This document shows, piece by piece, positions 1-8,596 of a DNA stretch of 64,000 bases. Every line of letters begins with the position of its first letter. Positions within the stretch are counted from its first letter, which is position 1. Below the pieces are notes generated by a model, which saw only the letters and a list, made by a program, of their open reading frames with translations, had not been told where the DNA came from and ran no database searches. The translations under genes and the position numbers were made by a program. The stretch comes from Flavisolibacter longurius (GTDB lineage: Bacteria; Bacteroidota; Bacteroidia; Chitinophagales; Chitinophagaceae): positions 62,001 to 126,000 of the forward strand of contig JACJGO010000017.1 of the NCBI GenBank assembly GCA_014163555.1, given 5' to 3'.

Positions 1-24
1 TTTTACAATTCTTTTTAACCTTCA

Positions 25-336
25 TCAGGTTTCAGATCGCCTGTCCCGCTCAACTGTTTTGGATACCCTGACCCTATCAGTACCGCGATTGCTTAACAGT
101 GCCACCAGCAAAAGAATAAATACAGCGGCACCTACAATCCAAACCCAGGGAGATGTGTACCAGGTGGCACCGGCATCTTCTGTTGTAACACTAACGGTTG
201 TTTTTTTCGTCGTGGTAGTGGTGGTTTCAGAACCACTGCTTTCCTCGGTTTGTGCCCACATTACCAGGCTAAACAGGCTGAGGAAAACCATGATGAGAAA
301 AGGTTTCCAGGCAAATAATGGTACAGGCTGTTTCAT
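25..336 (-). CDS. Small secreted or membrane protein of unknown function
   Basis: The protein has 103 residues when started at the ATG at 336. An upstream in-frame start exists, but it would place a poor non-signal sequence before an obvious signal peptide, so the inner start is preferred. Residues 1-29 form a signal peptide ending in Trp-Ala-Gln. A Thr/Lys-rich linker runs over about residues 37-52, a single hydrophobic segment (Trp-Val-Trp-Ile-Val-Gly and following) over 62-82, and the tail is basic. I recognise no family. The layout suggests a small inner-membrane protein with a periplasmic Thr-rich stretch. It is divergent from the small membrane protein at 567. Confidence 0.6.
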   Translation of the reverse strand: MKQPVPLFAWKPFLIMVFLSLFSLVMWAQTEESSGSETTTTTTKKTTVSVTTEDAGATWYTSPWVWIVGAAVFILLLVALLSNRGTDRVRVSKTVERDRRSET

Positions 337-566
337 AACGTCAAATTTTATAGTGAACGATGCACTTGGGAAGAAATGTTCAACAATTGCGCCACTGGAA
401 AACAATGAAATGAATTGTTGTAGCCAAGTGCATGCATAATCATACAATGGTCTAATTGTGGTTTTTTGTTCACTTTTTACAGCCTGTACGCTACTGAAGC
501 CTTTATTTTCTCTTTGGCAGGAAAGTTGAATCAGTTCAATCACATTAAAACAAATGGAGGATTTTT

Positions 567-839
567 ATGGCAACACAAGAGGATACCGTAAGAACAGTAA
601 GGACAGGACGTAAGAACCCACAACACACAGAAGGTCCTGTTGCATCTGCCATTGAGGAGCAAACTGCTAAGCTCCCTTCTGATTTATTTCTTTGGTTAGG
701 TATTGGTTCAATGGTCGTTTCGGCTGTTTTCCAAATTGCCGGTCACAAGAAGGTCAGTAATTTTATTGGCCACTGGCCTGTGAACTTCCTGGTGCTGGGC
801 TTGTACAATAAGCTGGTAAAGTTGGAAGGACACGACTAA
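567..839 (+). CDS. Small membrane protein of unknown function
   Basis: This 90-residue protein has a clear purine-rich ribosome site (GGAGG at 556-560) before the ATG. The first 38 residues are polar (Thr, Arg, Gln, Glu). Two hydrophobic stretches follow at about residues 40-57 and 68-80, with a short basic loop between them that includes Gly-His-Lys-Lys. I do not recognise the family. It looks like a two-helix membrane protein with a cytoplasmic N-terminus. It is monocistronic, since a strong terminator follows within 15 bases of the stop. Confidence 0.6.
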   Translation: MATQEDTVRTVRTGRKNPQHTEGPVASAIEEQTAKLPSDLFLWLGIGSMVVSAVFQIAGHKKVSNFIGHWPVNFLVLGLYNKLVKLEGHD

Positions 840-852
840 GCAGTAACAGTTG

Positions 853-914
853 TCAGGCGACAGATAACCGGACTATTTATACCTGTTATCTGTTACCTGA
901 CTTTTGTTTTTTTT
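853..914 (+). terminator. Rho-independent terminator
   Basis: Two arms at 853-868 and 885-900 pair over 16 bases with two internal mismatches. They are followed by a T-rich run (902-914). The hairpin lies directly after the small membrane protein at 567-839. Confidence 0.8.
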
Positions 915-961
915 AGGATGATGCCGTTCACCACACGGCTTTTTCTGTTTTACACGGAAAT

Positions 962-990
962 AAAAAAGGCTGCGCTTGAAGCATCAGCCT
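962..990 (-). terminator. Rho-independent terminator
   Basis: AGGCTG (967-972) pairs with CAGCCT (985-990), with an inner GCTT/AAGC pair. On the minus strand the stem is followed by six T. It lies downstream of the metallophosphoesterase gene that stops at 1019. Confidence 0.75.
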
Positions 991-1018
991 GGTCAATAGA
1001 TTTGGGTAACGATCGCCG

Positions 1019-1789
1019 TTACAATTCCAGCAAATAATACGGTTCTGTGTAACCCGATTTTTGAAGAATGTGCTTGGCAACATTATATACCTTGACACCT
1101 TTTGCTGTTGTTCCTTCCAGCTTGCCGGCATGGGCATGCCCGTGAAAGGCGGCAGCTACACCTCTTCTTTCCAGGGGCTCTGCCAGGCGTGACGATCCCA
1201 GGAAAGGATAGATCACTTCCGGTTCACCCTCTATGGTTTCTGCAATGGGAGCATAATGAAGCACGGCTACCTTTCGGATGCCTTCGTGTTCCTGCTCCAG
1301 CCGGGCCAGGGCACGGTCGAGATGCAGGGCTTCATCTACCGCTTCCTGCACAAACGCTTTCATAGCGCCTTCGCCAAACATCGAAAGCATGTGGTTGTCA
1401 AATCCGCCGCCAAATCCCTTGATGCCTGCAAAGCCTACACCTTTAATCACGACAGCCTCGCCATCCAGAACATGCACCTGGTCGTTTTGCAAAATGCGGC
1501 GAATTAGTTTGTGGCGGCCTTTTTCATAGTCATGATTTCCCAATACACAAACTACCGGTATCGTGCAGGCCTTTAATTCATCGGCTAGAACCTGTGCTTC
1601 CCCTTCGTCACCGGTATCGGTGAGATCGCCACCAATAACAAGCACATCTGCGTTTTGCGAGATGTGCTTAAAATACTCGATCCATTTTCCTTTGTCGCTT
1701 TCGCGGATATGGACATCCGCAACAGCGGCGATCCTTACTTTACCATTTTCTTCTGCAGGTATATCTTTTCTTGCGTTTTCTAACTCCAT
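1019..1789 (-). CDS. Metallophosphoesterase (calcineurin-like)
   Basis: This 256-residue protein carries the full metal-binding set of the calcineurin-like phosphoesterase fold. The motifs are Asp-Val-His at residues 25-27, Gly-Gly-Asp-Leu-Thr-Asp at 53-58, Gly-Asn-His-Asp at 84-87, His178, and Gly-His-Ala-His at 217-220. It should bind two divalent metals and hydrolyse a phosphoester. The substrate cannot be told, and small cytosolic members act on nucleotides or other phosphodiesters. There is no signal peptide. The start is taken at the ATG at 1789. A GTG at 1831 overlaps the stop codon of the upstream gene by one base and would add 14 residues, so translational coupling from that GTG is possible. 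The gene probably shares a transcript with the nucleotidyltransferase-like gene upstream. Confidence 0.85.
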   Translation of the reverse strand: MELENARKDIPAEENGKVRIAAVADVHIRESDKGKWIEYFKHISQNADVLVIGGDLTDTGDEGEAQVLADELKACTIPVVCVLGNHDYEKGRHKLIRRILQNDQVHVLDGEAVVIKGVGFAGIKGFGGGFDNHMLSMFGEGAMKAFVQEAVDEALHLDRALARLEQEHEGIRKVAVLHYAPIAETIEGEPEVIYPFLGSSRLAEPLERRGVAAAFHGHAHAGKLEGTTAKGVKVYNVAKHILQKSGYTEPYYLLEL

Positions 1790-1830
1790 TCCAAGATTAT
1801 TTTGGTTATACCCGAATGAGACTGATCTCA

Positions 1831-2574
1831 CTAGATCGTTGTGATCGTACAGCTTTTATAATTCCACTCTTTAATATCAATCTCGTATTGGGTATTATCA
1901 ATGATCGGGCCGCGGCAGACTTTTTCATATGGTGCCGGAAGGTCATATTGTTCTTTTGCCCGTTTGATGAGTTCCTGAAACAGCCATTCCGGAATGATAT
2001 CGCGATATTCCGATGGGTACACAAACTGGAATTGCAACAACTGCATCAGCAGCAGGTGCCAGTGCGGATCGATGCGGGAAAGAAGCCGCTTCCAGTTGAT
2101 CTCTTTTCCATACCGGAGAATAATATGGTTGATGTCAGAACCATCAAACCGTTCGCGGTTCTGTACATAAAGCTTGCACCAAATAAGTTCTTCAGGTGGA
2201 ATGATCCGTACCGGTACACCATACACCAGCGAATCCGGTGCATGCTCGTACCACTGGTCATCAACGATGCAAATGTTGTTGACGGTACTGAAGATTATAT
2301 CGATATAATGATCATCGCGGTGCACTTTGGCCAGCCAGCGTACATCGTACATCTGTGTTTCGTATCCGTGATCGGCAAACAATTTCAGAATGGCAGGATA
2401 TTCTGATGGCTTACAAAAAATATCCATATCCTTTGTATCGCGGGAGATACCGGTATAGTGATAATAAGCAAAGCCGCCACCCATCAAAAAAGGTGTATTG
2501 GTTTCTTTCAGCAACTCAAGGGATGCCGTATAAAAATCGACTGCCTCCGTTCTTGGCTCCACTACTTTCAGCAT
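1831..2574 (-). CDS. Nucleotidyltransferase-like protein
   Basis: This 247-residue protein resembles the MNT/AbiEii-like nucleotidyltransferase fold. It has a Gly-rich strand-turn (Leu-Met-Gly-Gly-Gly-Phe-Ala at residues 30-36), then Gly-Ile-Ser-Arg-Asp-Thr-Lys-Asp-Met-Asp-Ile-Phe at 42-53, which supplies the paired acidic residues. A third acidic position may be His-Tyr-Ile-Asp-Ile-Ile-Phe near residue 94. Proteins of this shape are often annotated as nucleotidyltransferase or hypothetical, and the substrate is unknown. The ATG at 2574 is preferred because the fold begins soon after it. An upstream in-frame start at 2646 adds an unconvincing 24 residues. Its stop overlaps a potential GTG start of the phosphoesterase gene, so the two may be coupled. 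Confidence 0.6.
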   Translation of the reverse strand: MLKVVEPRTEAVDFYTASLELLKETNTPFLMGGGFAYYHYTGISRDTKDMDIFCKPSEYPAILKLFADHGYETQMYDVRWLAKVHRDDHYIDIIFSTVNNICIVDDQWYEHAPDSLVYGVPVRIIPPEELIWCKLYVQNRERFDGSDINHIILRYGKEINWKRLLSRIDPHWHLLLMQLLQFQFVYPSEYRDIIPEWLFQELIKRAKEQYDLPAPYEKVCRGPIIDNTQYEIDIKEWNYKSCTITTI

Positions 2575-2857
2575 AGTTGTTTTTTCGGAATGATAGCCTT
2601 GCGGCGAAAAGGGTTTACCCTTTAAAAGAATAAATAAATGTGCCAATATGCTGATTTCGCTTCAGAAACAGTATCATTTTCTCCCTGGCAACAACACCTT
2701 AACAAAATGGGTCGGCAAGAGGGAAAACGGGTGGAAAAACCGGTGCATTTCTTTCCCAAAAAATAATTGTAAGTCCTGAAAGAAGAATGGGTTGTAAGAG
2801 ATACTGATCCTGTGTTGTGTTTTGGTATTCGTATGAAAGCTGTAAAGTGTTAGGAGC

Positions 2858-2881
2858 AAAAAAAAGCAGCCCGAAGGCTGC
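2858..2881 (-). terminator. Rho-independent terminator
   Basis: GCAGCC (2866-2871) and GGCTGC (2876-2881) form a stem with a CGAA loop. On the minus strand it is followed by eight T (2858-2865). It lies four bases after the DUF4251 gene stop. Confidence 0.85.
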
Positions 2882-2884
2882 CTG

Positions 2885-3355
2885 TTATTTTTTTTCTACC
2901 ACACCATAAAAGGATATGGCCTGTCGGTTATTGGAAAGGACCTGTAAGGTAGCATAACCATTGGCCGCTATAGAGTAGGTTAACTCCGTTACATCCCGGG
3001 TATCGGTCGGTTTGATGGTAAGTTCCCATCCACCTTTTTGTTTTTCTTTCAGTTTATACTCAAATTTTTTTGAGATAAACTTAATACCTCCTTCCGCGCT
3101 GTAGCCACTTGTAAAAGCACGGCCAAAATAGGGGAGAAAGGTGTTGATGGAATCGGGGAAAAGCTTTACATCATAACCCGACGTTAGCTGTATGACAGTG
3201 CCCTGAAGCGGCCAGGCGGATTGTGCCCTGAAAGTAAAGTTCTTGCTTTGTAGAATGGACTTTAGGGTAGTGGCATCCGTTTCCTGCGCATGGGAAGAAG
3301 AAAATCCCATTACACTGATCAGAAAAAGACTAAAGAAGCGAACAAATGTTTTCAT
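2885..3355 (-). CDS. DUF4251 domain-containing secreted protein
   Basis: This 156-residue protein begins at the ATG at 3355 with a signal peptide (Met-Lys-Thr-Phe-Val-Arg and a hydrophobic core, ending Ser-His-Ala-Gln near residue 23). The mature part has the make-up of the Bacteroidota DUF4251 family: Lys-Asn-Phe-Thr-Phe-Arg-Ala-Gln near the start, a Val-Lys-Leu-Phe-Pro-Asp-Ser strand, Leu-Pro-Tyr-Phe-Gly-Arg-Ala and a Gly-Gly-Ile-Lys-Phe strand. Such proteins form a lipocalin-like barrel in the periplasm or outer membrane, with no established role. It is monocistronic, with a terminator right after the stop. Confidence 0.75.
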   Translation of the reverse strand: MKTFVRFFSLFLISVMGFSSSHAQETDATTLKSILQSKNFTFRAQSAWPLQGTVIQLTSGYDVKLFPDSINTFLPYFGRAFTSGYSAEGGIKFISKKFEYKLKEKQKGGWELTIKPTDTRDVTELTYSIAANGYATLQVLSNNRQAISFYGVVEKK

Positions 3356-3542
3356 GCAAAGACAACAGTTTTCAGAATGCAAATGTAGCCAAATGATATA
3401 CCAGCACAGAGGGTACAAGACTACATTTAACAGGGCTGAAAAGTTAAAACAATTTTTACCTCCGCCATGAAAACATTCAACACCGAAGGCAATCAATGTT
3501 ATAATGTTGTCTGAAAACCGGAATATGTTTCCGCCAAATCCG

Positions 3543-4469
3543 TTATACCAGCAGCTTTTCAGCCGGCTGCACCATTTCTTCTTTAATCAGTTCTTTGTTA
3601 ATAATGACGCCTGCTTTTGCGCCTTCTGCTGCGGCTACCACCACAAAGTGCATATCCTTAGAGGCATCACCGGCCACATAAAGGCCACTGATATTGGTTT
3701 GCTGGAACCGGTTGGTAACCACCACACCTTTTTTTGTCATATCGCAACCAAAGGTCTCGGCAAGATTGCACTGTTGTTCAAAACCGTTTACAAAAAACAG
3801 GGCGTCACAGCGGCGCTTGTCGCCATTCCGAAATTGAATATGGTGAAGCTGATCTCCCTTGGCCTCCAGGTGTGAAATGGGATAGCTGACAATACTGATG
3901 TTGTTTGCCGTTAATGTTTCCACCTCGGTTGGCTTTAACTTATTGCGGCCATCCGTGTACAGGGTAACGTGGGCACTCCAGCATTTCAGGGCAATGGCCA
4001 GCTCATAGCCGTTTTTATTTCGGGCATATACACCCAGTTCTTTGTTCTGCACTTCCCAGCCGTCGCAATAAGGACAATGAAAAACAGATTTGCCGTATAA
4101 TTCCTTAAAGCCGGGAATGGAAGGAACATTGTCCCTTAGCCCTGTGGCGATTAACATTTTTTTGGAGTGGTATTCCTTTCCGTCTTCATCTCTTGCCACA
4201 AATAATCCGTCGCCGTTCTTACGGGTGCTGACTATTTTTTTGCGAATCATCTTCACTCCGTATTTTTTTATTTCCTTGTGCGCAAGGGCCAAAAGTTCGT
4301 TGGGTAAAATATCGTCTCTGGTTAAATAATTATGGACACCGTGCGAATACTGGTTACGATATGTGCTGGTGTCGAAGAGCAAAACATTTCGGCGACAGCG
4401 GCCCAGGACAACAGCAGCGTTCAAGCCGGCAGGGCCTCCGCCTACAATGATACAATCCTGTAATTCCAT
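3543..4469 (-). CDS. Thioredoxin-reductase-like NAD(P)/FAD oxidoreductase
   Basis: This 308-residue protein has the two-dinucleotide-domain layout of low-molecular-weight thioredoxin reductases. The FAD motif Gly-Gly-Gly-Pro-Ala-Gly is at residues 10-15. A redox-active CxxC lies at Cys132/Cys135 in His-Cys-Pro-Tyr-Cys-Asp-Gly, and the second FAD motif Gly-Leu-Tyr-Val-Ala-Gly-Asp is at about 262-268. The CPYCDG form, rather than CATCDG, is typical of the TrxR-like subgroup that includes disulfide-forming oxidoreductases such as GliT, and differs from housekeeping TrxB. It is a single gene ending just before a convergent region. The physiological disulfide partner is not evident from the neighbours. 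Confidence 0.88.
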   Translation of the reverse strand: MELQDCIIVGGGPAGLNAAVVLGRCRRNVLLFDTSTYRNQYSHGVHNYLTRDDILPNELLALAHKEIKKYGVKMIRKKIVSTRKNGDGLFVARDEDGKEYHSKKMLIATGLRDNVPSIPGFKELYGKSVFHCPYCDGWEVQNKELGVYARNKNGYELAIALKCWSAHVTLYTDGRNKLKPTEVETLTANNISIVSYPISHLEAKGDQLHHIQFRNGDKRRCDALFFVNGFEQQCNLAETFGCDMTKKGVVVTNRFQQTNISGLYVAGDASKDMHFVVVAAAEGAKAGVIINKELIKEEMVQPAEKLLV

Positions 4470-4591
4470 TCGGTAAGAGTTTGCAGTTTTCCGTTAACAG
4501 TTTTCCGTTCTAACCATCGCTTTTCATTGATGGATCGTTTCGCATTACTAGGGAAACGAAGAACGGAAAACTGCAAACAGGAAACGTTTAT

Positions 4592-4909
4592 TTATTCAGC
4601 ACCGGCCCGACGATGGGCATCTACCATTTTTTCTTTTTGTTTGCGAAGAATGCCCTGCAGTTTGTTGATGCATTCATCAATGGCCTGTTCAAAATCGGCG
4701 CTGTTTTCTTTTACAAAAAGGTCCGGTCCCGGAACCTCCAGGCGGATCTCGCAATAATCATTCGGCGTAGCCCTGTCGGGTCCCTGAAACAAGGTTACAT
4801 TGGCCCGGATGATCCTGTCGGAAGGGGTAAGTTTTTCCAGTTTCTGGTTAATGTATTGCTCCAAATTGTCACTGTGCTTAAATCCTAGCGATTGAATGAT
4901 AATATCCAT
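4592..4909 (-). CDS. raiA: Short ribosome hibernation factor (HPF/RaiA family)
   Basis: This 105-residue protein matches the HPF/RaiA fold. It starts Met-Asp-Ile-Ile-Ile-Gln-Ser and has the characteristic His-Ser-Asp-Asn-Leu-Glu-Gln-Tyr-Ile helix and a basic C-terminal helix (Leu-Arg-Lys-Gln-Lys-Glu-Lys). It binds the 30S decoding centre and keeps ribosomes idle in stationary phase. It lacks the second domain of long HPF, so by itself it resembles YfiA/short HPF. The next gene downstream on the opposite side is unrelated. Whether it should be called hpf or raiA cannot be decided from sequence. Confidence 0.88.
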   Translation of the reverse strand: MDIIIQSLGFKHSDNLEQYINQKLEKLTPSDRIIRANVTLFQGPDRATPNDYCEIRLEVPGPDLFVKENSADFEQAIDECINKLQGILRKQKEKMVDAHRRAGAE

Positions 4910-4944
4910 GATTTCTGTTTTAATAATTTAATGAATCCTTGCTG

Positions 4945-5172
4945 TTAAGCATCACCCGAATGGTTGGATGTATGTTTTGTGATTTTCTGGTCATTTACCG
5001 CGGCATCACCGATGCCTTCCCGGTTGGCTGTTTCCACGGTGGCTTCATCCGGCCCCGGTGTGGAAACCTCTACATTGTTGTTGCGGGAATTGATGTTACC
5101 GGTATCCCGGTGCGGTTCCGTGTTTCTTTCCTCCTCGTAAGGCATTTGCCTGCTCTTGTTGTTTTCAGCCAT
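4945..5172 (-). CDS. Small hydrophilic protein of unknown function
   Basis: This 75-residue, highly polar protein is rich in Asn, Glu, Thr and Arg, with no predicted hydrophobic core, so it is probably intrinsically disordered. It lies 35 bases upstream of the hibernation factor gene on the same strand and may share its transcript, which would fit a stress or stationary-phase role. I do not recognise it. The codon pattern and clean start make it plausible as a gene, but short disordered frames are easily over-called. Confidence 0.5.
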   Translation of the reverse strand: MAENNKSRQMPYEEERNTEPHRDTGNINSRNNNVEVSTPGPDEATVETANREGIGDAAVNDQKITKHTSNHSGDA

Positions 5173-5214
5173 AATACACGTTTTCCTAACCCGTGAAAAA
5201 TTAATGCCATTCCT

Positions 5215-6666
5215 TTATGCTGAGACCGATTTGGCCAGTGGAATGCGTTTCCGTTTCCGTGGAAGAGGCAGGGTAAACTCTTCGTGTTGGGAAGGAACTT
5301 CCACCCGGTCGAATCCTTTCAGTTTTAGCCGATCACAAAAATCTTTTTGAACAGCGTGTTCACCATGAACCAGGAAAACGCCCTTTACCTTTTCAGCGTT
5401 TTGTCCCGACAGGAATTGCACGAGGTCATCGGTATCGCCATGGGCACTCATGCCCTGCAACTGCCCGATGTCGGCAGCAACGGAACAAGGGTCGTTAAAG
5501 ATCTCCACTTCTTTTGTTCCGGAAATCAGTTGTCCGCCCAGCGACTTAGCGCCACAATACCCAACAAACAACACCCCGTTATTCCGGTTGCCGATACAGT
5601 CGTTCAGGTGGTGACGAACCCGCCCTGCATCAGCAGTTCCGCTGGCAGAAATGATAACGCAGGGTTCGTGGTAATCCACCAGTTTTCGGCTGTCCTCCAC
5701 ACTTTCTATGTATTTGAGACCGGGAAAATCAAACGGATCATCGTCTATCGATAACACCTGTTGCAGGCGTTCGTTGAATTCGCAGAGGTAATTTTTAATA
5801 ATACCGGTTGCTTTCTGGCTTAGCGGGCTGTCGATAAAATACGGTATTTCCGGAAGCTTTTTTTCAAGGCTCAACTGGTTTAATGCATACAAAACCTCCT
5901 GGGTTCGGCCAACACTAAAGGCAGGAATGATCAGTTGTCCGCCTTTTTGCACGCAAATTTTATGGATCCACTGCTGCAGGTTTTCGATGGTGTTGAAGGT
6001 GATGTCATGGCGTTTATCGCCATAGGTGCTTTCCAGAATAATATAATCGGCTTGCTGCGGTTCTACCGGAGGTTGCAGCAATACCGAGCGGTAACGACCC
6101 ACATCACCGGAAAAAAGTACCGTGGTTTTCCGCCGGCCCTCTTTCACCCGAACCGTAATGGCGGCAGAACCGATGAGGTGACCGGTATGGGTAAACCGGG
6201 CTTCGGCGCCAGTGGTGACAGGTATCCAATCGTCGTAGCCAACGGTCTCGAACAATTCGAGGCTGTCGGTAACATCTTCGGTCGTATAAAGTGGCTGGTA
6301 AGGAGAGAGGCCTTTAGCTTCCCGTTTTTTATTGATATAGTCGGCTTCATAAGACTGAATTTCGGCACTGTCATACAGAAGGATAGTTGCCAGTTCTTTT
6401 GTGGCCTCGGTACAGAAAATCTTGCCCGTAAAACCTTCTTTCACCAACCTCGGAATTAATCCCGTATGGTCGATGTGTGCATGCGAAAGCAGCATGACAT
6501 CGATTGTGGTGGGATTAAAGCCAAAATGATTATTTAATTCCTCGGTTTCGGCACCCAAGCCCTGAAACATGCCGCAGTCGAGGAGAATTTTTTTGCCGTT
6601 GTCAAGTGTCAGGATATGTTTTGAGCCGGTAACGGTACGTGCAGCTCCGTGAAAACTGATCTTCAT
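5215..6666 (-). CDS. MBL-fold beta-CASP RNase (RMMBL C-terminus)
   Basis: This 483-residue protein begins with the beta-lactamase-fold signature His-Ala-His-Ile-Asp-His at residues 62-67, which ligates two zinc ions. Further metal ligands appear in Gly-His-Leu-Ile-Gly-Ser and Phe-Ser-Gly-Asp-Val-Gly. The inserted beta-CASP region includes Pro-Ala-Phe-Ser-Val-Gly-Arg-Thr-Gln-Glu and Ser-Ala-Ser-Gly-Thr-Ala-Asp-Ala-Gly-Arg. The C-terminal RMMBL part has Met-Ser-Ala-His-Gly-Asp-Thr-Asp and Leu-Val-His-Gly-Glu. This is the CPSF73-like exonuclease/endonuclease family that processes RNA. It is divergent from the SpoIIM operon, with about 216 bases between. Confidence 0.9.
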   Translation of the reverse strand: MKISFHGAARTVTGSKHILTLDNGKKILLDCGMFQGLGAETEELNNHFGFNPTTIDVMLLSHAHIDHTGLIPRLVKEGFTGKIFCTEATKELATILLYDSAEIQSYEADYINKKREAKGLSPYQPLYTTEDVTDSLELFETVGYDDWIPVTTGAEARFTHTGHLIGSAAITVRVKEGRRKTTVLFSGDVGRYRSVLLQPPVEPQQADYIILESTYGDKRHDITFNTIENLQQWIHKICVQKGGQLIIPAFSVGRTQEVLYALNQLSLEKKLPEIPYFIDSPLSQKATGIIKNYLCEFNERLQQVLSIDDDPFDFPGLKYIESVEDSRKLVDYHEPCVIISASGTADAGRVRHHLNDCIGNRNNGVLFVGYCGAKSLGGQLISGTKEVEIFNDPCSVAADIGQLQGMSAHGDTDDLVQFLSGQNAEKVKGVFLVHGEHAVQKDFCDRLKLKGFDRVEVPSQHEEFTLPLPRKRKRIPLAKSVSA

Positions 6667-6882
6667 GCCGAAAGTGAAACGAATATCATACCTGATTGTG
6701 ATTGGTGAAGGGTACGTTCGGATTTCTGCGTTTTTGTTTTTGCTCTCTTTTTAATAGCAACCTGCAGAAACTTTATTGGAAGCATACTGGTTTGGGAACG
6801 CAGCAACAAGGCTATCCACAATCCGGTTGCCTGTTTTTTTCCAGCCAAAACTTCTTATTTTGAGAGCCAAATTGTTTGTCGC

Positions 6883-7839
6883 CTGAGAGAAGGACTTTTT
6901 ATAAAAAAAAACAAGGCCCGCTGGGAGAAAATCCAGCAGGGAATTTCCACCGATGCCGATGAAACCGCGAAAGATTTTGTACAGTTGGTTGATGATCTCA
7001 GCTATGCAAAAACCTTTTATCCCGGCAGCAGGGTAACGCGTTATATCAATGCACTGGCGTCTAAGATTTACCTCGGCATTTACCAAAACCGGAAAGAAGA
7101 CCGTAACCTCCTGCTTTATTTCTGGAAATACAATGTGCCGCTAACCGTATACAAGCATAGGCGCATCATGGCGTTTGCTTTTTTTATTTTCTTCCTGTTT
7201 TATACAGTTGGATATTTTACGGCCAACGAAGACCCGGCCTTTGTCCGCGAGGTTTTTGGCGATTCATATGTTGATGAAACCGAAAGCAACATAGCGGAAG
7301 GCAACCCCTTTGGTATATACCAGGGTGGCGACCCGTTTTTTATGTGGCTCGGCATCATGATCAACAACATCATTGTTTCGTTCATGTATTTTGGCAAGGG
7401 TATTCTGCTCGGGATTTTTTCCCTGAAAGAGCTGGGTAAAGAGTCCATGCGGGTGGGGGTGTTTCATTACATGTTTGCTTCCAAAGGGCACGCTATTGGT
7501 TTTTTATTGGCGGTGATGATTCACGGTTTGCTGGAACTCTCAGCCATCGTGCTGGCCTGCGGGGCCGGTGCGGTGATGGGCATCTCGTACCTGTTTCCGG
7601 GTACCCGCAGCCGTTTAGATGCTTTTAAAACCGGCGTGAAAGATGGCGTGAAGATCGTGGTGGGCTTGATACCGATACTTATGATCGCCGCCTTTTTTGA
7701 AGGCTTTTTGACCCGTCACTACAAAATGCCTCTCCTTCTGAATGTTCTCTTTCTCCTGCTTTGTGCCGGCTTTATGGTTTATTATTTTTTTGTTTATCCC
7801 ATCCGTTTAAACAGGAAAGGAGTGGCACCACATGCATAA
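6883..7839 (+). CDS. Stage II sporulation protein M family membrane protein
   Basis: The reading frame encodes Arg-Glu-Gly-Leu-Phe-Ile-Lys-Lys-Asn, which I take as the family N-terminus. That segment starts with a CTG at 6883, not ATG. The first orthodox alternative is a TTG at 6985, which would remove 34 residues of apparently conserved sequence. No ATG lies in frame between 6751 and 6985. The protein has five or six membrane segments separated by a periplasmic loop (Asn-Glu-Asp-Pro-Ala-Phe-Val). The SpoIIM name is a fold label, and a spore role is not implied. It overlaps the next gene by eight bases and heads the MoxR-DUF58 operon. The typical neighbouring RDD gene is not adjacent. Confidence 0.75.
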   Translation: MREGLFIKKNKARWEKIQQGISTDADETAKDFVQLVDDLSYAKTFYPGSRVTRYINALASKIYLGIYQNRKEDRNLLLYFWKYNVPLTVYKHRRIMAFAFFIFFLFYTVGYFTANEDPAFVREVFGDSYVDETESNIAEGNPFGIYQGGDPFFMWLGIMINNIIVSFMYFGKGILLGIFSLKELGKESMRVGVFHYMFASKGHAIGFLLAVMIHGLLELSAIVLACGAGAVMGISYLFPGTRSRLDAFKTGVKDGVKIVVGLIPILMIAAFFEGFLTRHYKMPLLLNVLFLLLCAGFMVYYFFVYPIRLNRKGVAPHA

Positions 7840-8596
7840 TTGGCTTCGTTATATCGTGTTCATAGCAGTTTGGCCTTTTTCTGTGGAAGCCAATGCACAG
7901 GGAGGGGTGGAAACCTTGAAGGACACTTTAATTTCCATTGTGGAAGTGCCGGCAGATGAAACCGATACAGCCCGATTCGACCCTATTGATCAACAGGAAG
8001 CCATTCGAAGCCGGTCTGTTTCTGCCTATACACTGGATTCTCTCCGAAAAGATGGTGATTACTGGTATGCGAACCTGGCACCTCCAAAGAAAAAAGCGGA
8101 AGAACCTGAAAACAACAAAGACTCCATCTTCCGCGAAAAGTGGTTTCGTAATCTTTTGTGGATTGTTATTCTTGGCAGTTTTATAGGCGTGGTGATCTGG
8201 TATCTTGTTTCCAGCAATATTCTGCTCTTCCGGAAAAAAGCAAAATCTTTTGTGGAAGAGGATGCCGAGGAAATTAATACAGACGATATTTTTTCCATTC
8301 GTTATGAACCCGAAATTGCAAAAGCTGAAACTGGCGGCAACTACCGTTTTGCCATTCGGCTTTGGTACCTGTTTGTCTTAAAAGATCTGTCGGAAAAAGG
8401 CCTGATCGAATACCAGCCGGGTCGAACCAATCATGATTATGCCATGCAGTTGTACAAAACATCTTATGGCCGTGATTTTTCACGCTTGACCCGCAATTTC
8501 GAATACACCTGGTATGGCCAGTTCGGCGTTTCGGCAGATACCTACCAAACGCTGCGCAATGATTTTTTATCCTTTCAAAAAACGTTGCGCCGATGA
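7832..8596 (+). CDS. DUF4129 domain-containing membrane protein
   Basis: This 254-residue protein starts with a signal peptide (Trp-Leu-Arg-Tyr-Ile-Val-Phe-Ile-Ala and Asn-Ala-Gln near residue 23). A periplasmic part follows, then one membrane helix at about residues 108-131, then the DUF4129 domain containing the pattern Tyr-Arg-Phe-Ala-Ile-Arg-Leu-Trp-Tyr-Leu-Phe-Val-Leu-Lys and Thr-Trp-Tyr-Gly. DUF4129 occurs with MoxR/DUF58 systems and transglutaminase proteins. Function is not established. It overlaps SpoIIM by eight bases and the next gene by four (ATGA), so the operon is translationally coupled. Confidence 0.8.
   Translation: MHNWLRYIVFIAVWPFSVEANAQGGVETLKDTLISIVEVPADETDTARFDPIDQQEAIRSRSVSAYTLDSLRKDGDYWYANLAPPKKKAEEPENNKDSIFREKWFRNLLWIVILGSFIGVVIWYLVSSNILLFRKKAKSFVEEDAEEINTDDIFSIRYEPEIAKAETGGNYRFAIRLWYLFVLKDLSEKGLIEYQPGRTNHDYAMQLYKTSYGRDFSRLTRNFEYTWYGQFGVSADTYQTLRNDFLSFQKTLRR

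Noticed and set aside
2674-2859. Minus-strand frame of 61 codons
   Set aside because: It lies over a terminator region, has no recognisable domain, and overlaps the termination signal of the DUF4251 gene.
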